DNA of 64,000 bases. Source: Paulinella micropora. Its lineage: Eukaryota; Cercozoa; Imbricatea; Euglyphida; Paulinellidae. Position 1 is the first letter of the stretch; every line of letters starts with the position of its first letter. The notes under the pieces are model-generated. The model was not told the origin of the DNA. It worked only from the letters and a program-made list of their open reading frames with translations, and did no database searches. The stretch is from assembly GCA_019918135.1 (NCBI GenBank), contig WBZZ01000953.1:1-64000 (forward strand). Reading direction: 5' to 3'. Below, piece after piece: positions 43,027 through 53,712 of the stretch. Made by a program: the position numbers and the translations under genes.

Positions 43027-44001
43027 ATGAGCGCTTCCAAACCAGGCAAGGGAGGCCCAAATCCTCTTACTGACATAATGCCTGATGACGTACTGAATGA
43101 CACACTGTCAGGATTCCTAGCTGGCATAGACTTCGCGACGCTAGCGGGAGTGTCGAAAGAACTGAAAACGTTCAGCAAGGAAGCCAAGAAGAAATTCGAG
43201 ACCGGTGCGGAAAGCCTTAGCCGAAAGTACGTATTAGATGAATTCTTTGAAGAGCCCGTCCAGGAATTCAATGTAGCGTTTAAGCGGCTTTTCCCTCGCC
43301 TTCCAGGGCTGTACGCGTACATCAAAGTACAGACAAGTGAAAATTTTGGGTGCGATGTGGCTTTGTACCTCAGACGCCAAGGAGTTGCAAAGATAGCAGA
43401 ATATGCGTACGAAGAGTTCGAAGACATGAGTTCGACCAACAAAGAGGTCCTGACAAACGCGATCAAGCAGAGCATCGAGGAGTATGCTAGCTTTAAGCAG
43501 TTCGTCGAGGTGTGTGAGAAATTGAAAACAATCAAGCCCGTCGAGAAAATCGAGGCCAAGGCAGCAAGACCTCGACAACCTGCCAAAGAACACGCGAGGC
43601 CGGCAGACCCGCAAGAAATGGAGAGGAGATTCGAGGCCGAGGCCAAAAACCTTAGCCTACAGTACAAGCTAGAGGATGGATACTTTTTTGACAGGCCCGT
43701 CAAAGAATTCAATGACGAGTTTAAGAGGCTTTTCTCTCCAGTGCTGCTTGCATACATCAGAGTAGATACAAGCGCAGACGATGGATGCTCTGTGGCTTTG
43801 AACCTCGAAGACGATAAAGCGAATAAGCTAAAAACATTTGCGTACACAAGCTTCGGCAAGATGACGACCGAGAATCTGGAGGAGTCGATCAAACTGTGTA
43901 TCGAGGAGTATGCCAGCTACGAGATGTTCACCAAGGTGTGTGCTGAGAAGTTGGGGACAATTAAGACCGTCTGTCCCAGGTGCAAAAAAGACAAGCCTTG
44001 A
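43027..44001 (+). CDS. F-box-like protein with a duplicated ~110-residue domain
   Basis: The protein is 324 residues from ATG 43027; a TC tract and TTTTTAG just before it look like a leader 3' splice site. Residues 10-50 (IMPDDVLNDTLSGFLAGIDF) resemble an F-box. Two tandem copies of a domain follow, near residues 68-180 and 210-315: copy 1 has FNVAFKRLFPRLPGLYAYIK, copy 2 FNDEFKRLFSPVLLAYIR, both continuing with GCxVAL, an acidic helix ending IEEYASF or IEEYASY, and KLxTIK. The C terminus has CPRCKKDKP. The domain is not recognised. Codon use is more AT-rich than its neighbours. Confidence 0.75.
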   Translation: MSASKPGKGGPNPLTDIMPDDVLNDTLSGFLAGIDFATLAGVSKELKTFSKEAKKKFETGAESLSRKYVLDEFFEEPVQEFNVAFKRLFPRLPGLYAYIKVQTSENFGCDVALYLRRQGVAKIAEYAYEEFEDMSSTNKEVLTNAIKQSIEEYASFKQFVEVCEKLKTIKPVEKIEAKAARPRQPAKEHARPADPQEMERRFEAEAKNLSLQYKLEDGYFFDRPVKEFNDEFKRLFSPVLLAYIRVDTSADDGCSVALNLEDDKANKLKTFAYTSFGKMTTENLEESIKLCIEEYASYEMFTKVCAEKLGTIKTVCPRCKKDKP

Positions 44002-44901
44002 GTCCAGCAGCGCTTGGTTGAGGCCTGTGTGATTCGGCAGATGAGCAATACTAATTAAAAAAAACAAAAGGAGACGGGAGGAACAGTTTTAAGCTAGTAT
44101 CAGGCACTAAAAGAGGAGGGAGGGGTGTGTTTTCTTTCCTCCTCTTCCTTTTTTTTGTTTGTAAATACTGTGCAACATAATAATTCGTCGCCGTCGCAAA
44201 AGGATTTTTTTTCGGTGCAAATTTAATATTTCTCTTCCTTCCTTCCTTCCGGTTGGGGTTGCGGGGGGAGAGGGCTACGCGCCGCGGCAGGAGGCAGGCA
44301 GCCAGTCGGCCCGTTTCCAGCACGACAACTCCAGCCACTTCGGTGCATTGCCGCGCGGGCAGCACGCGCGGTCCGCGCGCTCAGATTGCGGGGTGCCAGG
44401 CACGCCCCGCTGAAGGCCAGGCGGGGGCGCTGGTGACGGAGGAAGTGTTCCAGGCGGCCAACGTCTGGTTAGAGCGCCCCGAAACACTTGGTCCAGGCTC
44501 GTGACGCGCGACAATGCCGCAATTTGCGGTCCTTTTCGTCTGCGCTGTGCGACACAAGCCGGCTTTTGCGGCCGCGTGTATAGTCTTCCCAACAAATTAA
44601 CGGGGGGGGGGGGGCCGCCAGGGAAGACCGCGAGAAAACAGAAATGGCGACGGGGGGGGGGGGGGCCGGTTTTGTCGCGCAGGGACAGCACACAGATGTT
44701 CGTTCTCACCAAAAAATGTTGGATATAGTGAACCAAAGAAAGAACAGCGGCAGGGAAGAAACAGAGGGAGGGAGGGAAAGGATTGGAGGTGGGTGGGGGG
44801 GGGGGGGGGCGGAGAGCAAAGGTGATTGTCCCGACCGCCGAGAAACAGCCGAAGCAAAAGTGTTGCTGGCCAGGAAAAAAACATAGAGTGTGCACAGAAA
44901 G
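44002..44901. other. intergenic region, doubtful small frames
   Basis: Poly(A)-type ATTAAA at 44054. Between 44250 and 44510 frames on both strands are open but none has recognisable content. From 44597 a G-run module begins that is repeated at 48138. Confidence 0.4.
44597..44840 (+). promoter_or_regulatory. repeated upstream module, copy 1
   Basis: Shares with 48138-48357, in the same order: G run, GCCGCCAGGGAAGACCGCGAG, AAAACAGAAATGGC, G run, AGATGTTCGTTCTCACC, a GGGAGGGAAGG-type stretch, GGTGGGTGGGGGGG and GGAGAGC. It lies 60-300 bases before the start of the gene at 44902. A shared promoter is the simplest reading. Confidence 0.65.
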
Positions 44902-45816
44902 ATGGGGAGTGCACCGTCTACTACCGACGACGCTAGCAATACAGAGGGGCCCGCCCGCGCATGTACAAAAGTGCGCACAGAACTTCGGATCGACTTGACT
45001 CGTGACAGGCACGGGGCCGACGGCTGGTTGCGGCTGAAGCTGAGCCCCACGGCAGTGCTGCGCGGCAGCGCCTTCGTGTTGGGCGCCGGGTGCTTCAGGG
45101 CCCGCCTTGTTCTGCCGAGCGCGGCGGATCCGGGCGATTATGCGCAGGAGGCCTACCGAGCGATCGAAACGGACGCAAACGCACTGCGGGTTTGCGCCGA
45201 CCTGTCGGCCATCCTAGCCCCGGGCCTGCGGCTGGAGCTGCTGCCCTGGCAGGGCGATGAGCGCGACCAGGAGTTGGCGACGCTGCGCTTCGAAACCTCT
45301 CGGCTTGCTTGTCTGGTGCGGGAGTTGAGCACGCCGCGCCTGCTGCCCATCGAATCAACCGAGCTCGCCCGCTGGGGGCACAGCGGCACAGGGGTGGCCT
45401 GCCGCAGGCTGGGGCCGCTGTGCATGTTGGAGGGATACGTGGTCTTTGATAAAGACCGGCTGCGCTTCGAGGATGTCAAGGACCTCCCGAAAGAGAATGA
45501 GAACTACACGAGGATAGGAGCGTTTTGCACCCTGCTGGAGCTGCCTGTGGCGTGGCGCCCCGCGCGGGTCGTAACGTACCCCTTTCCGCCTGGAACCTTC
45601 TTTTCACTTTATGTCGATCACAGTGCAATACGACAGGAGAGTCTTGAAGTAGGCACGGACGGGAGGGTTCGCTTGTGCGTCACATGCAACAACACTACAT
45701 TCAAACAGCTAAGTTCTGGCAACCTTAGGCAAAGGTCCGTTCGGGATGGAGACAATTGCACATGGAAAATGCCGCTCGCGCTTGACCTCGGTGTGTTGCG
45801 CTGGTTCGTGGCCTAA
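44902..45816 (+). CDS. probable N-myristoylated protein, unrecognised
   Basis: The protein is 304 residues from ATG 44902 and begins MGSAPSTTDD, which fits the N-myristoylation signal (Gly2, small residue at 6). The rest is beta-rich and globular (LRIDLTRD, FVLGAGCFRARLVL, LCMLEGYVVFDKD, LCVTCNNTTF) without membrane spans. Myristoylated proteins are typical tegument or membrane-associated virion proteins in herpesviruses; that role is inference. A small hairpin (TGCCTGCTCGTAGCAGCA) and TTAATAAA follow the stop. Confidence 0.65.
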   Translation: MGSAPSTTDDASNTEGPARACTKVRTELRIDLTRDRHGADGWLRLKLSPTAVLRGSAFVLGAGCFRARLVLPSAADPGDYAQEAYRAIETDANALRVCADLSAILAPGLRLELLPWQGDERDQELATLRFETSRLACLVRELSTPRLLPIESTELARWGHSGTGVACRRLGPLCMLEGYVVFDKDRLRFEDVKDLPKENENYTRIGAFCTLLELPVAWRPARVVTYPFPPGTFFSLYVDHSAIRQESLEVGTDGRVRLCVTCNNTTFKQLSSGNLRQRSVRDGDNCTWKMPLALDLGVLRWFVA

Positions 45817-46222
45817 TAATGCCTGCTCGTAGCAGCATTTTTTATTAATAAAACAGTCTTGAATACTTTGTTTAATCATTTTTGAATGTCGAGACATTGA
45901 TACACAAAAAAAATCATGCAAGAAGCTTTGGTGAGCGTACTTTTGTTAACCGAAAAGTGTATTAGCTTATGCAAGACGCGCGGCTGATGCAGCTTGTAAC
46001 ACTAAATTCTCTGCCCTCTAGTCCAGTACCATGCAAAGAGTACAGAGGGCTTTTTTATATCACCCCAACAAGTCCGCACGCGCACTTCTCAGCTCCCCCC
46101 CCCCCCTCATCCCTCTTCCCCAACCCTCTCGCCGTGGCCCCTAATCAGTAGCGCGGGGGGGGGAAGGGGGGGGGGGTCAGCGCAACAAAGCGAGCTACCG
46201 TCCAGGCGGCGGGAGGGAATTT

Positions 46223-46262
<40 letters not shown>

Positions 46263-46344
46263 TAAGAATAAAAATCTACCATCGTGCCCCTTGGACAATC
46301 CATTTGCTTGCCACAAATCGAAAAACAGACCCCCCTACAACAAC
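45817..46344. other. intergenic region with C/G runs and (AAT)n
   Basis: Contains a C run (46096), G runs (46156), and about 12 AAT units (46224-46258). No gene. Confidence 0.5.
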
Positions 46345-47938
46345 ATGGACAAGCAAGACACAGCAATCGCACTTACCACGCCGACGACAGTCAACGACGG
46401 TCGCCAACTAACTGACGTGCCAAGTGGCAGCGCGGATGCTGTTAACGTGTTGGACGAAAACAGCCTGCTCATGAAACTTGGTCCAGACGATTTCGCAAAT
46501 GTCCGACGCGCTCCGGGTGGCTACTTTGCTGTGGCAGATGCTATTGGCGAGTTCACGAACTGTTCTGAAAAATCTGCCAGGAATAAGTGGTCACGGGTGG
46601 CACCTAAGTTTGGGGACGCAAACGACGTCCAAGGAGAAAATGGCCCTCCGGTGGCACACCTGAGAAATGACATGAATTTTCCCGTGAAGTTTTTTGTATT
46701 TCCGTACAAGACTGCGCGGGCCGACATTGGTGCGGTGCCACCAGCGGGGGAGGTCAGGGAGGGCGAAGGCCGGAGCGTGCCCTGCGTGCGGTTCAAGGAT
46801 CTGCTAACAGTCTTGTCGTACTTCGACCATCCGCGGTGCAAGGCCCTGCGCGCCGAGATGGCGAACCTCGCTACCCGTGCTTCTACCGGCGACGAAGCGC
46901 TGGAAAAGGCACTGCCTGTTCGACGACAGGAGCTGGCACCCGAAGTTCGAGATGCTATGCGCGCTGGCTTGGCGGGCTTCGATGACTCGGCGGCCTTGAA
47001 GGAGTGCTTGGCACTCAAGACTACCGTGATTACTCACCTTCAGCAATTGCTCGAGGCCAAAGACACGACGATCGAGGCCAAGGACATGGTGATCCAGGCC
47101 CAGAACACGACGTTGCGAGAAAGGGAACGAGTTATCACAGAGCAGGAAGCTCGGCTGGCGCTGGCGGACATAGCCCTGAAACAAAAAAAGGACCATCACA
47201 CGCTTGCAGGAAGAGAGCGCCTGTAAACGGCGCAAGCTCTTGCTAGGCGCAGTGCCTGTGTTGCACTCGGACGATGACGAGACCGAGGCTGAGCAGCACC
47301 CCACGGGCTCGACCTGCAAGGGAGACCCGCGCTGGTCTCGGCTAATGAACGAGCAGGCACGGGTCTTCTGCGAGCGTCTGGCTAGGTCGCTCACTGTGCA
47401 CGCGAAGGAGGTGCGCGGAACGGCCGAGGCCGAAGAAGACGAGGATGCATCTGTCGATGCCAACGAGGAGGCGGTCGCTGCGCTACAGGACAGTGTAGCT
47501 CAAGTGTTGCGCCCCGCGAACCCCGGCGCTCTGGCTCGTTTCAGCCGAGTTGATGGCACGCTTACGCACAAAGAGGTGGTGCGGATCGTCTGCGCGCGTT
47601 TGCCCAGCTGCAAACTGAACAGTACCAACCTGCCTCTGGCCCACTTGTTCTTGTACCTGGTGGCGAAAAACGCCTGGGGCCACGCGGAGGACCTCGAAAC
47701 GGAGCTGGAACTAGAAACCACGCTCGGTCAGGAAATCCTGGGAGACGACTTGTTCTTGTTTACACTGGACGAGCCCCACGGGCTGGTCCGCCCCGAAACA
47801 GCCGAGTACCAGCTACGTGTCGAGAAACTCAAGCTGGCCCGGACGGGCAACACAGAGGCACAGGATTTCTTCGAGGCCCGCGGCATTCCGCGCAAGTATA
47901 TTGTTCGCGAACCTTGCTCTGTGATGACTCGTTCCTAG
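46345..47938 (+). CDS. Bro/KilA-N-like protein with coiled coil, broken once
   Basis: From ATG 46345 (MDKQDTAIALTT). An N-terminal domain (APGGYFAVADAIGEF ... NKWSRVAPKF ... VPCVRFKDLLTVLSYFDHPR) has the layout of a Bro-N/KilA-N-like DNA-binding domain of large DNA viruses. A coiled coil with repeated K-D-x-x-I units follows (LLEAKDTTIEAKDMVIQAQ), the usual partner of such domains in giant viruses. The last third is helical and acidic, with CKRRKLLLG that could be a nuclear signal. Appears broken about once. TAATAAAA follows. Confidence 0.6.
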
Positions 47939-48137
47939 CCTCAACATAACCTAATAATAAAACAACAAAAGTTATTAAAGCAAGGGAGACCATCTATCAT
48001 CAAAAATCTTGGGAGGGGGGAGGTGGGGGGGGGGGGGGGAAGGGCGCGCGAGGGCTGGGGAAGGGAGGGCCTTGGCTTTGTTTTTTTTAGCACTTCCACC
48101 CCTCTCCACACCTTATTTTCTTGCCGAAGTTATCAAA

Positions 48138-48357
48138 TCCGGGAGGGGGGGGGCCGCCAGGGAAGACCGCGAGAAAACAGAAATGGCAACGGGGGGGGGG
48201 GGGGGGCCCGAACGTCTCTGTCGCGGCGAGAGACAGCAACAGATGTTCGTTCTCACCAAAATGTTTAGTGCGACGCAAAAAAAAGCGACGGGCCCGGGGG
48301 GGGAGGGAAGGAAGGATCGGACGTGGGTGGGGGGGGGGCCGGAGAGCGGATTGTCCC
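48138..48357 (+). promoter_or_regulatory. repeated upstream module, copy 2
   Basis: Second copy of the module at 44597-44840, about 100-320 bases before the start at 48456. The homopolymer lengths differ between copies while the words between them are kept. Confidence 0.65.
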
Positions 48358-48455
48358 CTTAACAAAAAATGGTGGAAAACTCCGGCCCTTGAACGCCGTG
48401 GGATTCGGCGGAAGTTGCAACAAATTGTCAACCAAGACTTTAAATCAAGACATAG

Positions 48456-49040
48456 ATGCGTGCCGCACTGTGGTGGTGGTGGCTGGCTGCTAGCGCGCTG
48501 GCCATGCAGTGCCAGGACAGCAACCAGGTCCTCAGTTGCAACTTAACCCTGCCTTGCAACAAACAATGGAAGACCTTTGTACACCTCAAACCGCGCAACC
48601 AACAGCACTGCCAGCATTACTGGCTAACCTCTGTCACTAGACAACGGTTGGGTCATGTCGACGAGGTAGACATCGTCTACAAGCACAGCGACCCAAACAA
48701 CGTAATTAGTCTCAAGGCGCAGAGAAAAATGAAATGCCCTCCAGGGCAAGAGCTCAGTCACCCAATAAGCTTCGAAATTGACGGGCTACAATTTGTAAGA
48801 CGCGGGGACGAGGTGGCGATCTTTTTCCTAGCGTTTTTCATTTTTGTGTTGGCAATTTTCTTCTTTTCTCTAGTGCTCAGTAAGGCTGACTGGCTGGACC
48901 GTTATAGCTACTTTCAATACTCTGCCCGCTTATTGGCCACGGTGGTGATACTGGTTGTGCTGGCACTAGTTTTGGCGCTGGCCGTTGTACCAACACGACA
49001 AGCCGGCCTGCGTCATTTCGAGCTGGTGCAAAGTACCTAG
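48456..49040 (+). CDS. signal-peptide protein with two C-terminal membrane spans
   Basis: The protein is 194 residues from ATG 48456. A signal peptide with a Trp run (RAALWWWWLAASALAMQC) is followed by a ~100-residue ectodomain with cysteines near 19, 28, 34, 53 and 91 and one N-x-T site, a phenylalanine-rich span near 119-140, a loop (SKADWLDRYSYFQYSAR) and a second span near 161-178. Same plan as the genes at 35132 and 55859. TAATAAA at 49110. Confidence 0.7.
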   Translation: MRAALWWWWLAASALAMQCQDSNQVLSCNLTLPCNKQWKTFVHLKPRNQQHCQHYWLTSVTRQRLGHVDEVDIVYKHSDPNNVISLKAQRKMKCPPGQELSHPISFEIDGLQFVRRGDEVAIFFLAFFIFVLAIFFFSLVLSKADWLDRYSYFQYSARLLATVVILVVLALVLALAVVPTRQAGLRHFELVQST

Positions 49041-49225
49041 CCACCCCCCCCCCCCCCCGGCATCAACTGACCGCGAGCAACAAAACAAACGCGCCTAAAT
49101 CGCCGTGTAATAAAAACCTCTTGTCCAACTTGCCAGCATTCTTCAACTGATAAATTCTTTATCACGTGCCGCACCTTGCGACAGAATCTGTGCCTTGGCC
49201 GCAACTAGCGGTCCTTTTCTAGAAT

Positions 49226-49792
49226 TTGTCGACGCCTGCGCCGGGTTCAAAAGCCCAGAGATTTTTCTTCGAAAGCAATCGTAGATTTAACTTTCATTCT
49301 TTGTTGGGGGAACGCCGGCGGGCGGGGGGAGGGGGGGGGGAGAAAATTTACGAAATTTTTCCCCCGCCGGGAAATGTTACGTCGCGGCTCCAATTCCCAA
49401 ACGATGAATTTGCGCACCGGCGGTACCGGTGCGAGCTCGGGCGCATGCTCCAAATCAACACCGCATTGGCAGCCAACGAGAATTTTAGACAGATGCCAAT
49501 TGTGTACATCCGCTTCAACCCGCACTGGTTCGAAGTGGACGGCGTGCTGCACGACCCGCCACTGCAGTCCAGGTTTGAGCGCCTGCAGCGCTTGTTGAAA
49601 AGCATTGAGACGGGACAGACACCGTTGCGGGCCGCACGGGGCTTATCGCTGTTTTATTTGTACTACGACCGGCAGACAGTGTCCGGCGCACAGCCATGGC
49701 AGTGGCTGGCAGGATTGTACGAGGTCGCTGAGAACGACAGCAACTCCGAGGTAACGTTAGCGCTGCGCGACTGCGTGGTCCTAGTAGAGTAA
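49226..49792 (+). CDS. giant-virus type restriction-like nuclease fragment
   Basis: The conserved part starts near 49350 and has DEFAHRRYRCELGRMLQIN and, 15 residues on, IVYIRFNPHWF. This D-E-x(2)-H-R-x-Y-x-C-E ... IRFNP pattern resembles an endonuclease-like domain common in phaeovirus-type and other giant viruses, often behind zinc repeats. Here the upstream zinc repeats are absent and the N-terminal frame runs through a G run, so the gene may be N-terminally incomplete. Function: possible DNA cleavage; uncertain. Confidence 0.5.
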   Translation: MSTPAPGSKAQRFFFESNRRFNFHSLLGERRRAGGGGGEKIYEIFPPPGNVTSRLQFPNDEFAHRRYRCELGRMLQINTALAANENFRQMPIVYIRFNPHWFEVDGVLHDPPLQSRFERLQRLLKSIETGQTPLRAARGLSLFYLYYDRQTVSGAQPWQWLAGLYEVAENDSNSEVTLALRDCVVLVE

Positions 49793-49865
49793 TCGAAACA
49801 AAGGTTTGGCTCAAACCCCTGACTTTTGGTTTTTTTCCTTTCTTGGTTGTATTTCCCATCTTTTT

Positions 49866-51936
49866 TTAATGTAAAAATAAATTTAAAAAAAACGCCTCTA
49901 GGTCGACACGTGACACCAGTACAGACAGAGTATAAGTGACATAGTCAAAATCATCTTGATTTCCCTGTGTAATTTTCCCTGAAATCCCTCCAGCTTGGTC
50001 TTGGCGCACATTAAGAAGCTGTTCTTCAAACGATTTTAACATATCTAGCTTGGTGTTTCTGCCTACCGAAACATAATTTTGCGCAATCGTGAGAAGACTT
50101 CGTCGTAAGAAGTCTTGTAATAAATGGCATCCCGTGGTCTGACAGTTTCTGTTTGTACACAAGCCGATTTTTTGCAGAGTTTCTTTCGATTCTTGAAGGG
50201 GATCTCGCCACTCTGTCCAGCTTGCAAGCACGGGGGCTACGTAGCGCTCCAAGAGAAGTCGAACCAGAGTTTGACCTCCGTAGTTGTTTTCGATCCCTAA
50301 AAAAACAGCACGCAAAAGAAAACAAAGTTGTCTGCAATTTACGCCAAGAGAAACATTTTACCTACGACAAGATGACATTCCTCTAGGTCCGGGTGGTCCT
50401 GCAGTTGGCGGAAGAACGACGGCAACCCTTTTTCAATTTCGTCCCCGGCCGGCGTTTTGGCCAAGGAACACAGGCCAACCACCACTATTTTGCCTTCTTC
50501 CGAGTGCACAATAGCAATAGCAGCGGTCTCCGACGCACCGCCGCCCGCGGGATCCACAAACACGTAGACTGTCGGTCTCGACCGAAAGCTCAGGCGCTCG
50601 CCCGCACTCTTAACCGCTGCGACGGCTGCTTCTCGCGCTGCCACGAGCTTCGCGAGCTGTTGGGGGGGCGCAAACGCCCCGACCGCGAGGCGCTTCGAGT
50701 TGAGCTTTTCCAGCTCTAGCTCTGGATTTAACACTGTTGCCAGAAACCGTGAGACTGCCGCGCCCGAAAACAACCCCCCTGAATTCTTGACGATGCTGCC
50801 CATGAGCTCTTGGGCGTACATGTGGTCACTGTTGATGAGAGTCTCGGCTCGTCGTTTGCCCCCGCTAGCCAAGACGGCATCAGGTGTGCATTGTGATTAC
50901 AAGTCCGGATCGTGCCAGCTTCGCGGCACGCGTCGCACAGCAGATCGATGTGGAACCGGAGGAACGCCTGGTCCAGCGGGTCGTCGTCCGCGTCCTTGGG
51001 CCTCTCGAACAGCTTTGAGTAGTAATTGTCGTGGCCTGCCGGCGTCGAGATACAAACAAGCGACGTATTCTCAACCGAAAGGAGTGGAGCCAGCACGCTT
51101 AGCGTAGACACATTTATGAACGCGGCCTCGTCGATCAACACGAGGTTCGCGCTTTCTCCTCTAATTGATCCGCCTGTGGGAGCACAGGCCGTGACACAGC
51201 TGACGGCGCCGGTGCGCATCGCCTCGGCGCGCGAGCCTGCAAAGTCGGAGGACTTAACCGTGAATTTGAAAGCGTTATTCTCGGCGATGCGCGCCGAGCC
51301 GCCCTCGAACTGCGTGAAGTAGTGGAGGGTGCTCTTCATCAGCAACGATGCTGATTTACGATGGGTGGCCATGATCAAAAGTCGAACTCTTGGAGTGGTA
51401 AACAGAAGAGAAGCACAGAACATTGAGACGCTGGTCGACTTGCCCCAGCGGCGTGGGCAAAGGATCAAAGTCGCAAATGGGAGCTGGTCTCGTTGGAGCT
51501 GCGCGAGCATGGAGTCTCGCTCGGCCTCGAGGTTGTGCTTGCCCATGACGAGCTGCGCGCAGGAGACGAGCATGGCGTCGTGGAAGCGCGTCTGGTCGAG
51601 CGAGCGCTTGGAGCCGTCGGTGAGCAGCGAGTCGAGCGCGCGCTGCATGGCGGCCCAGCGGCGCGCGCCGTCGCTGCCCGAGGAAATCACGAACGGATCC
51701 GCGGCCGCGTCCAGGACGCTGCGCAGGCGCCGTTTTTCGTGCTGCTCGCTCTGCTCCCGTTCCAGCAGCTCGGCGCAAGAGCGCACGCACAGGGCCACGA
51801 CGCCCAGCAGCCCGTTGGACGGCGCCGCCAGCAAAGGCGGTACGGTGGCCTCGCGCGCGGCGGGCTGGCTCTGGCGCCGCAGGTTCCACACGGCGCGCAG
51901 GCTCTCAACCGCAGCGTCCGCGGTCGCGGGCTGCAT
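49866..51936 (-). CDS. herpes/mirus-type terminase large subunit, spliced, broken about once
   Basis: From ATG 51936 (MQPATADAAV). The ATPase half has Walker A CPRRWGKSTS (about residues 160-169), Walker B NLVLIDEAAF (264-273) and the coupling motif VCISTPAG (294-301). The RNaseH-like nuclease half opens with VYVFVDPAGGGASETAAIAI (first catalytic Asp) and continues after a GT-AG intron with GIENNYGG (catalytic Glu) and DDFDYVTY near the end (third acidic site). This is the packaging motor that cuts and pumps DNA into an HK97-type capsid in tailed phages, herpesviruses and mirusviruses. The GIENNYGG context is closer to herpes-type than to NCLDV packaging ATPases, which lack the nuclease. Confidence 0.85.
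50297..50361 (-). other. spliceosomal intron in the terminase gene
   Basis: 65 bases, donor GTAAAATG, acceptor TTTTTTTAG. The exon ends fall exactly between the Val-Val strand and the GIENNYGG motif of the nuclease domain. Introns in terminase genes are known for mirusviruses. Confidence 0.75.
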
Positions 51937-52275
51937 TGCAATGGAGGGGAGTGCGGAAATTTTGGTGGCCAGGGGGGGGGGGGGCAAAAGAACCAAGAAT
52001 TCTGAAAAAACCAAAAAATCAGCGGGAACACTTCAACGTGCGAGACGGAGAGGAGGAGCGTGGGGGGGGAAGCAGGCTTTTTGGGCCTTGGGTGTGGGAG
52101 GGGGAAAGAGGGGCCGCCTGCCCCCCTCCTTCCCCCCTTGCCCCCCTGGTGTGGTGTGCTAACATCCAAAAGAAGAAAAAGAAACAGAAAACCGCTCTCT
52201 CTCTCTTGTTCCCCCCCATTTCACGTACAAAACCAACAACAAAAAAGCACCGGATCCTTTTTTTTGCTGGCGGCC
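51937..52275. other. divergent promoter region between terminase and ankyrin gene
   Basis: G run at 51971, AAAAACC-rich stretches, C runs at 52122, a TC repeat at 52195. No gene. Confidence 0.5.
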
Positions 52276-53577
52276 ATGCAATGGACCGACGACGAGCGGT
52301 ACGTCAACCAATCGTGCGAGTACGAAATCGATGGCCGGACGTACGTGCTGAACGTGGAGACGCCGGCGTTAGGCGAACTGGAGCTCACGCCGGGCAACGA
52401 AGGCAAGATCGAACGTGCGTTGCCGGCTATTTCAAAGGCGCTCATAGCTTTCGAGCGCGGCCTGAAGGGCCACGCCAACATCGGGGACAGCGGCAACACC
52501 GCGGCCAAGAGCAGGCTCGCACGACAGCGGCAGCAATTGAAAGTGCTTTAAGACCAAGAAAAAGAATATCACCAGTGGCTGATACAGCAGAGGCTAGACC
52601 GAGAGAAACTCAAGTTTCAAGAAGTGCTCGAGCTAATCAGGGCAGCACAGGAAGAGATCAGAACCGGCGAGCTTTATGAACGGCTGCGCAAGGTGGTCAC
52701 GCAGTCTCAGGACCCGTTGTGCTATGACGAGGTCAGGGGGAGGCACCTCCGGGCATTGCACGCGCTGATTTCGACAGTACTAGCCAGCGACTTTGAGCTG
52801 CGAAAAGGGGTCCTGGCTTTCTTGCGCCCGGTCCTGCATAACCGGTATACCTGGGGGGCACTTGCCAGGTTTGGCACGTCGAGCCAGATTGTCAGCGCGG
52901 TGCTAGACACGTGGGGGGCCCATGTTGACGCACCCTTTACGAGCGAAAACAACACAACGCTGCTGATGCGGCTGGCCCGTTGCGGTCCGGCCGAGCACGT
53001 GGCCTGGGCCCTAGGCCGTGGGGCGGATCCTAACTTCTGTGACAACCGAGGTTACAGCGTTCTGGTCGTAGCCCTGGACCATGACGAGGACTTCGAGGAC
53101 TGCGGACGCCTGGTCACCACGATTGTGTCGTCGCGCGAGATAGCGCAGCGCACCGTCGGGCATGGCCTGAAATGGCTGCTCAGGTCTTGGTTCGGCCCCG
53201 AACAGTCCGCTGCAAGGCGTAGCTTCAGGTACACCTTGCTAAGGGCCATGCTCGTTTCAAACAATGGCTGTAAACACCTCCTGTGCTATGATCGGGACAC
53301 TGCGACGGGCGGGCTGCTGCAAGAGGTGTACGCCGGATTTCCTTTCGGCTTGCAGGTCCTGGACCCGTCCGAGTTGTACCTAATATTCCACTTTTTGCAT
53401 TACCACCACAACACGGGCCGGCACTACGAGCTGCTGCGCATGCCTTCCGGGCAAGTGCGCCAAAGGCTGCGCTTGGACCTGCAGACCGCGAGGGCAAGTC
53501 GTTTGTACACGGGCGACGACAAGTTCCGGGAACACGTAGAAGAATATATATTTAAAATAAAATCCAGCTTGGATTAA
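52276..53577 (+). CDS. ankyrin-repeat protein, broken about once
   Basis: From ATG 52276 (MQWTDDERYVNQSCEYEIDG). A short N-terminal domain and a glutamine-rich helix lead into a region with two or three degenerate ankyrin repeats (TLLMRLARCGPAEHVAWALG, then GADPNFCDNRGYSVLVVALD). The last 180 residues are unrecognised, with a hydrophobic/aromatic stretch (ELYLIFHFLHYHH). Ankyrin proteins with variable tails are common host-range factors in large DNA viruses. AATAAAATCC lies at the stop. Confidence 0.65.
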
Positions 53578-53645
53578 AAACCCAGAGATGCTTACAGAGA
53601 AAGAACAAGGCGGGACGCTGGCGGTGGGTGAGCCCCCCCCACCAT

Positions 53646-53712
53646 TTCCCATTCTCCATTCCCCCAGTCTCCATTCCCGGAGGGCGCAGTCCTGCCGAAA
53701 AAAGGCCTACAA
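53646..53712 (+). promoter_or_regulatory. repeated promoter word, copy 1
   Basis: CCATTCTCCATTCCCCCAG, then GGGCGCAGTCCTGCCGAAA and AAAGGCCTACAACACC about 110-180 bases before ATG 53825. A matching block lies at 55745-55812 before ATG 55859. Confidence 0.6.
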
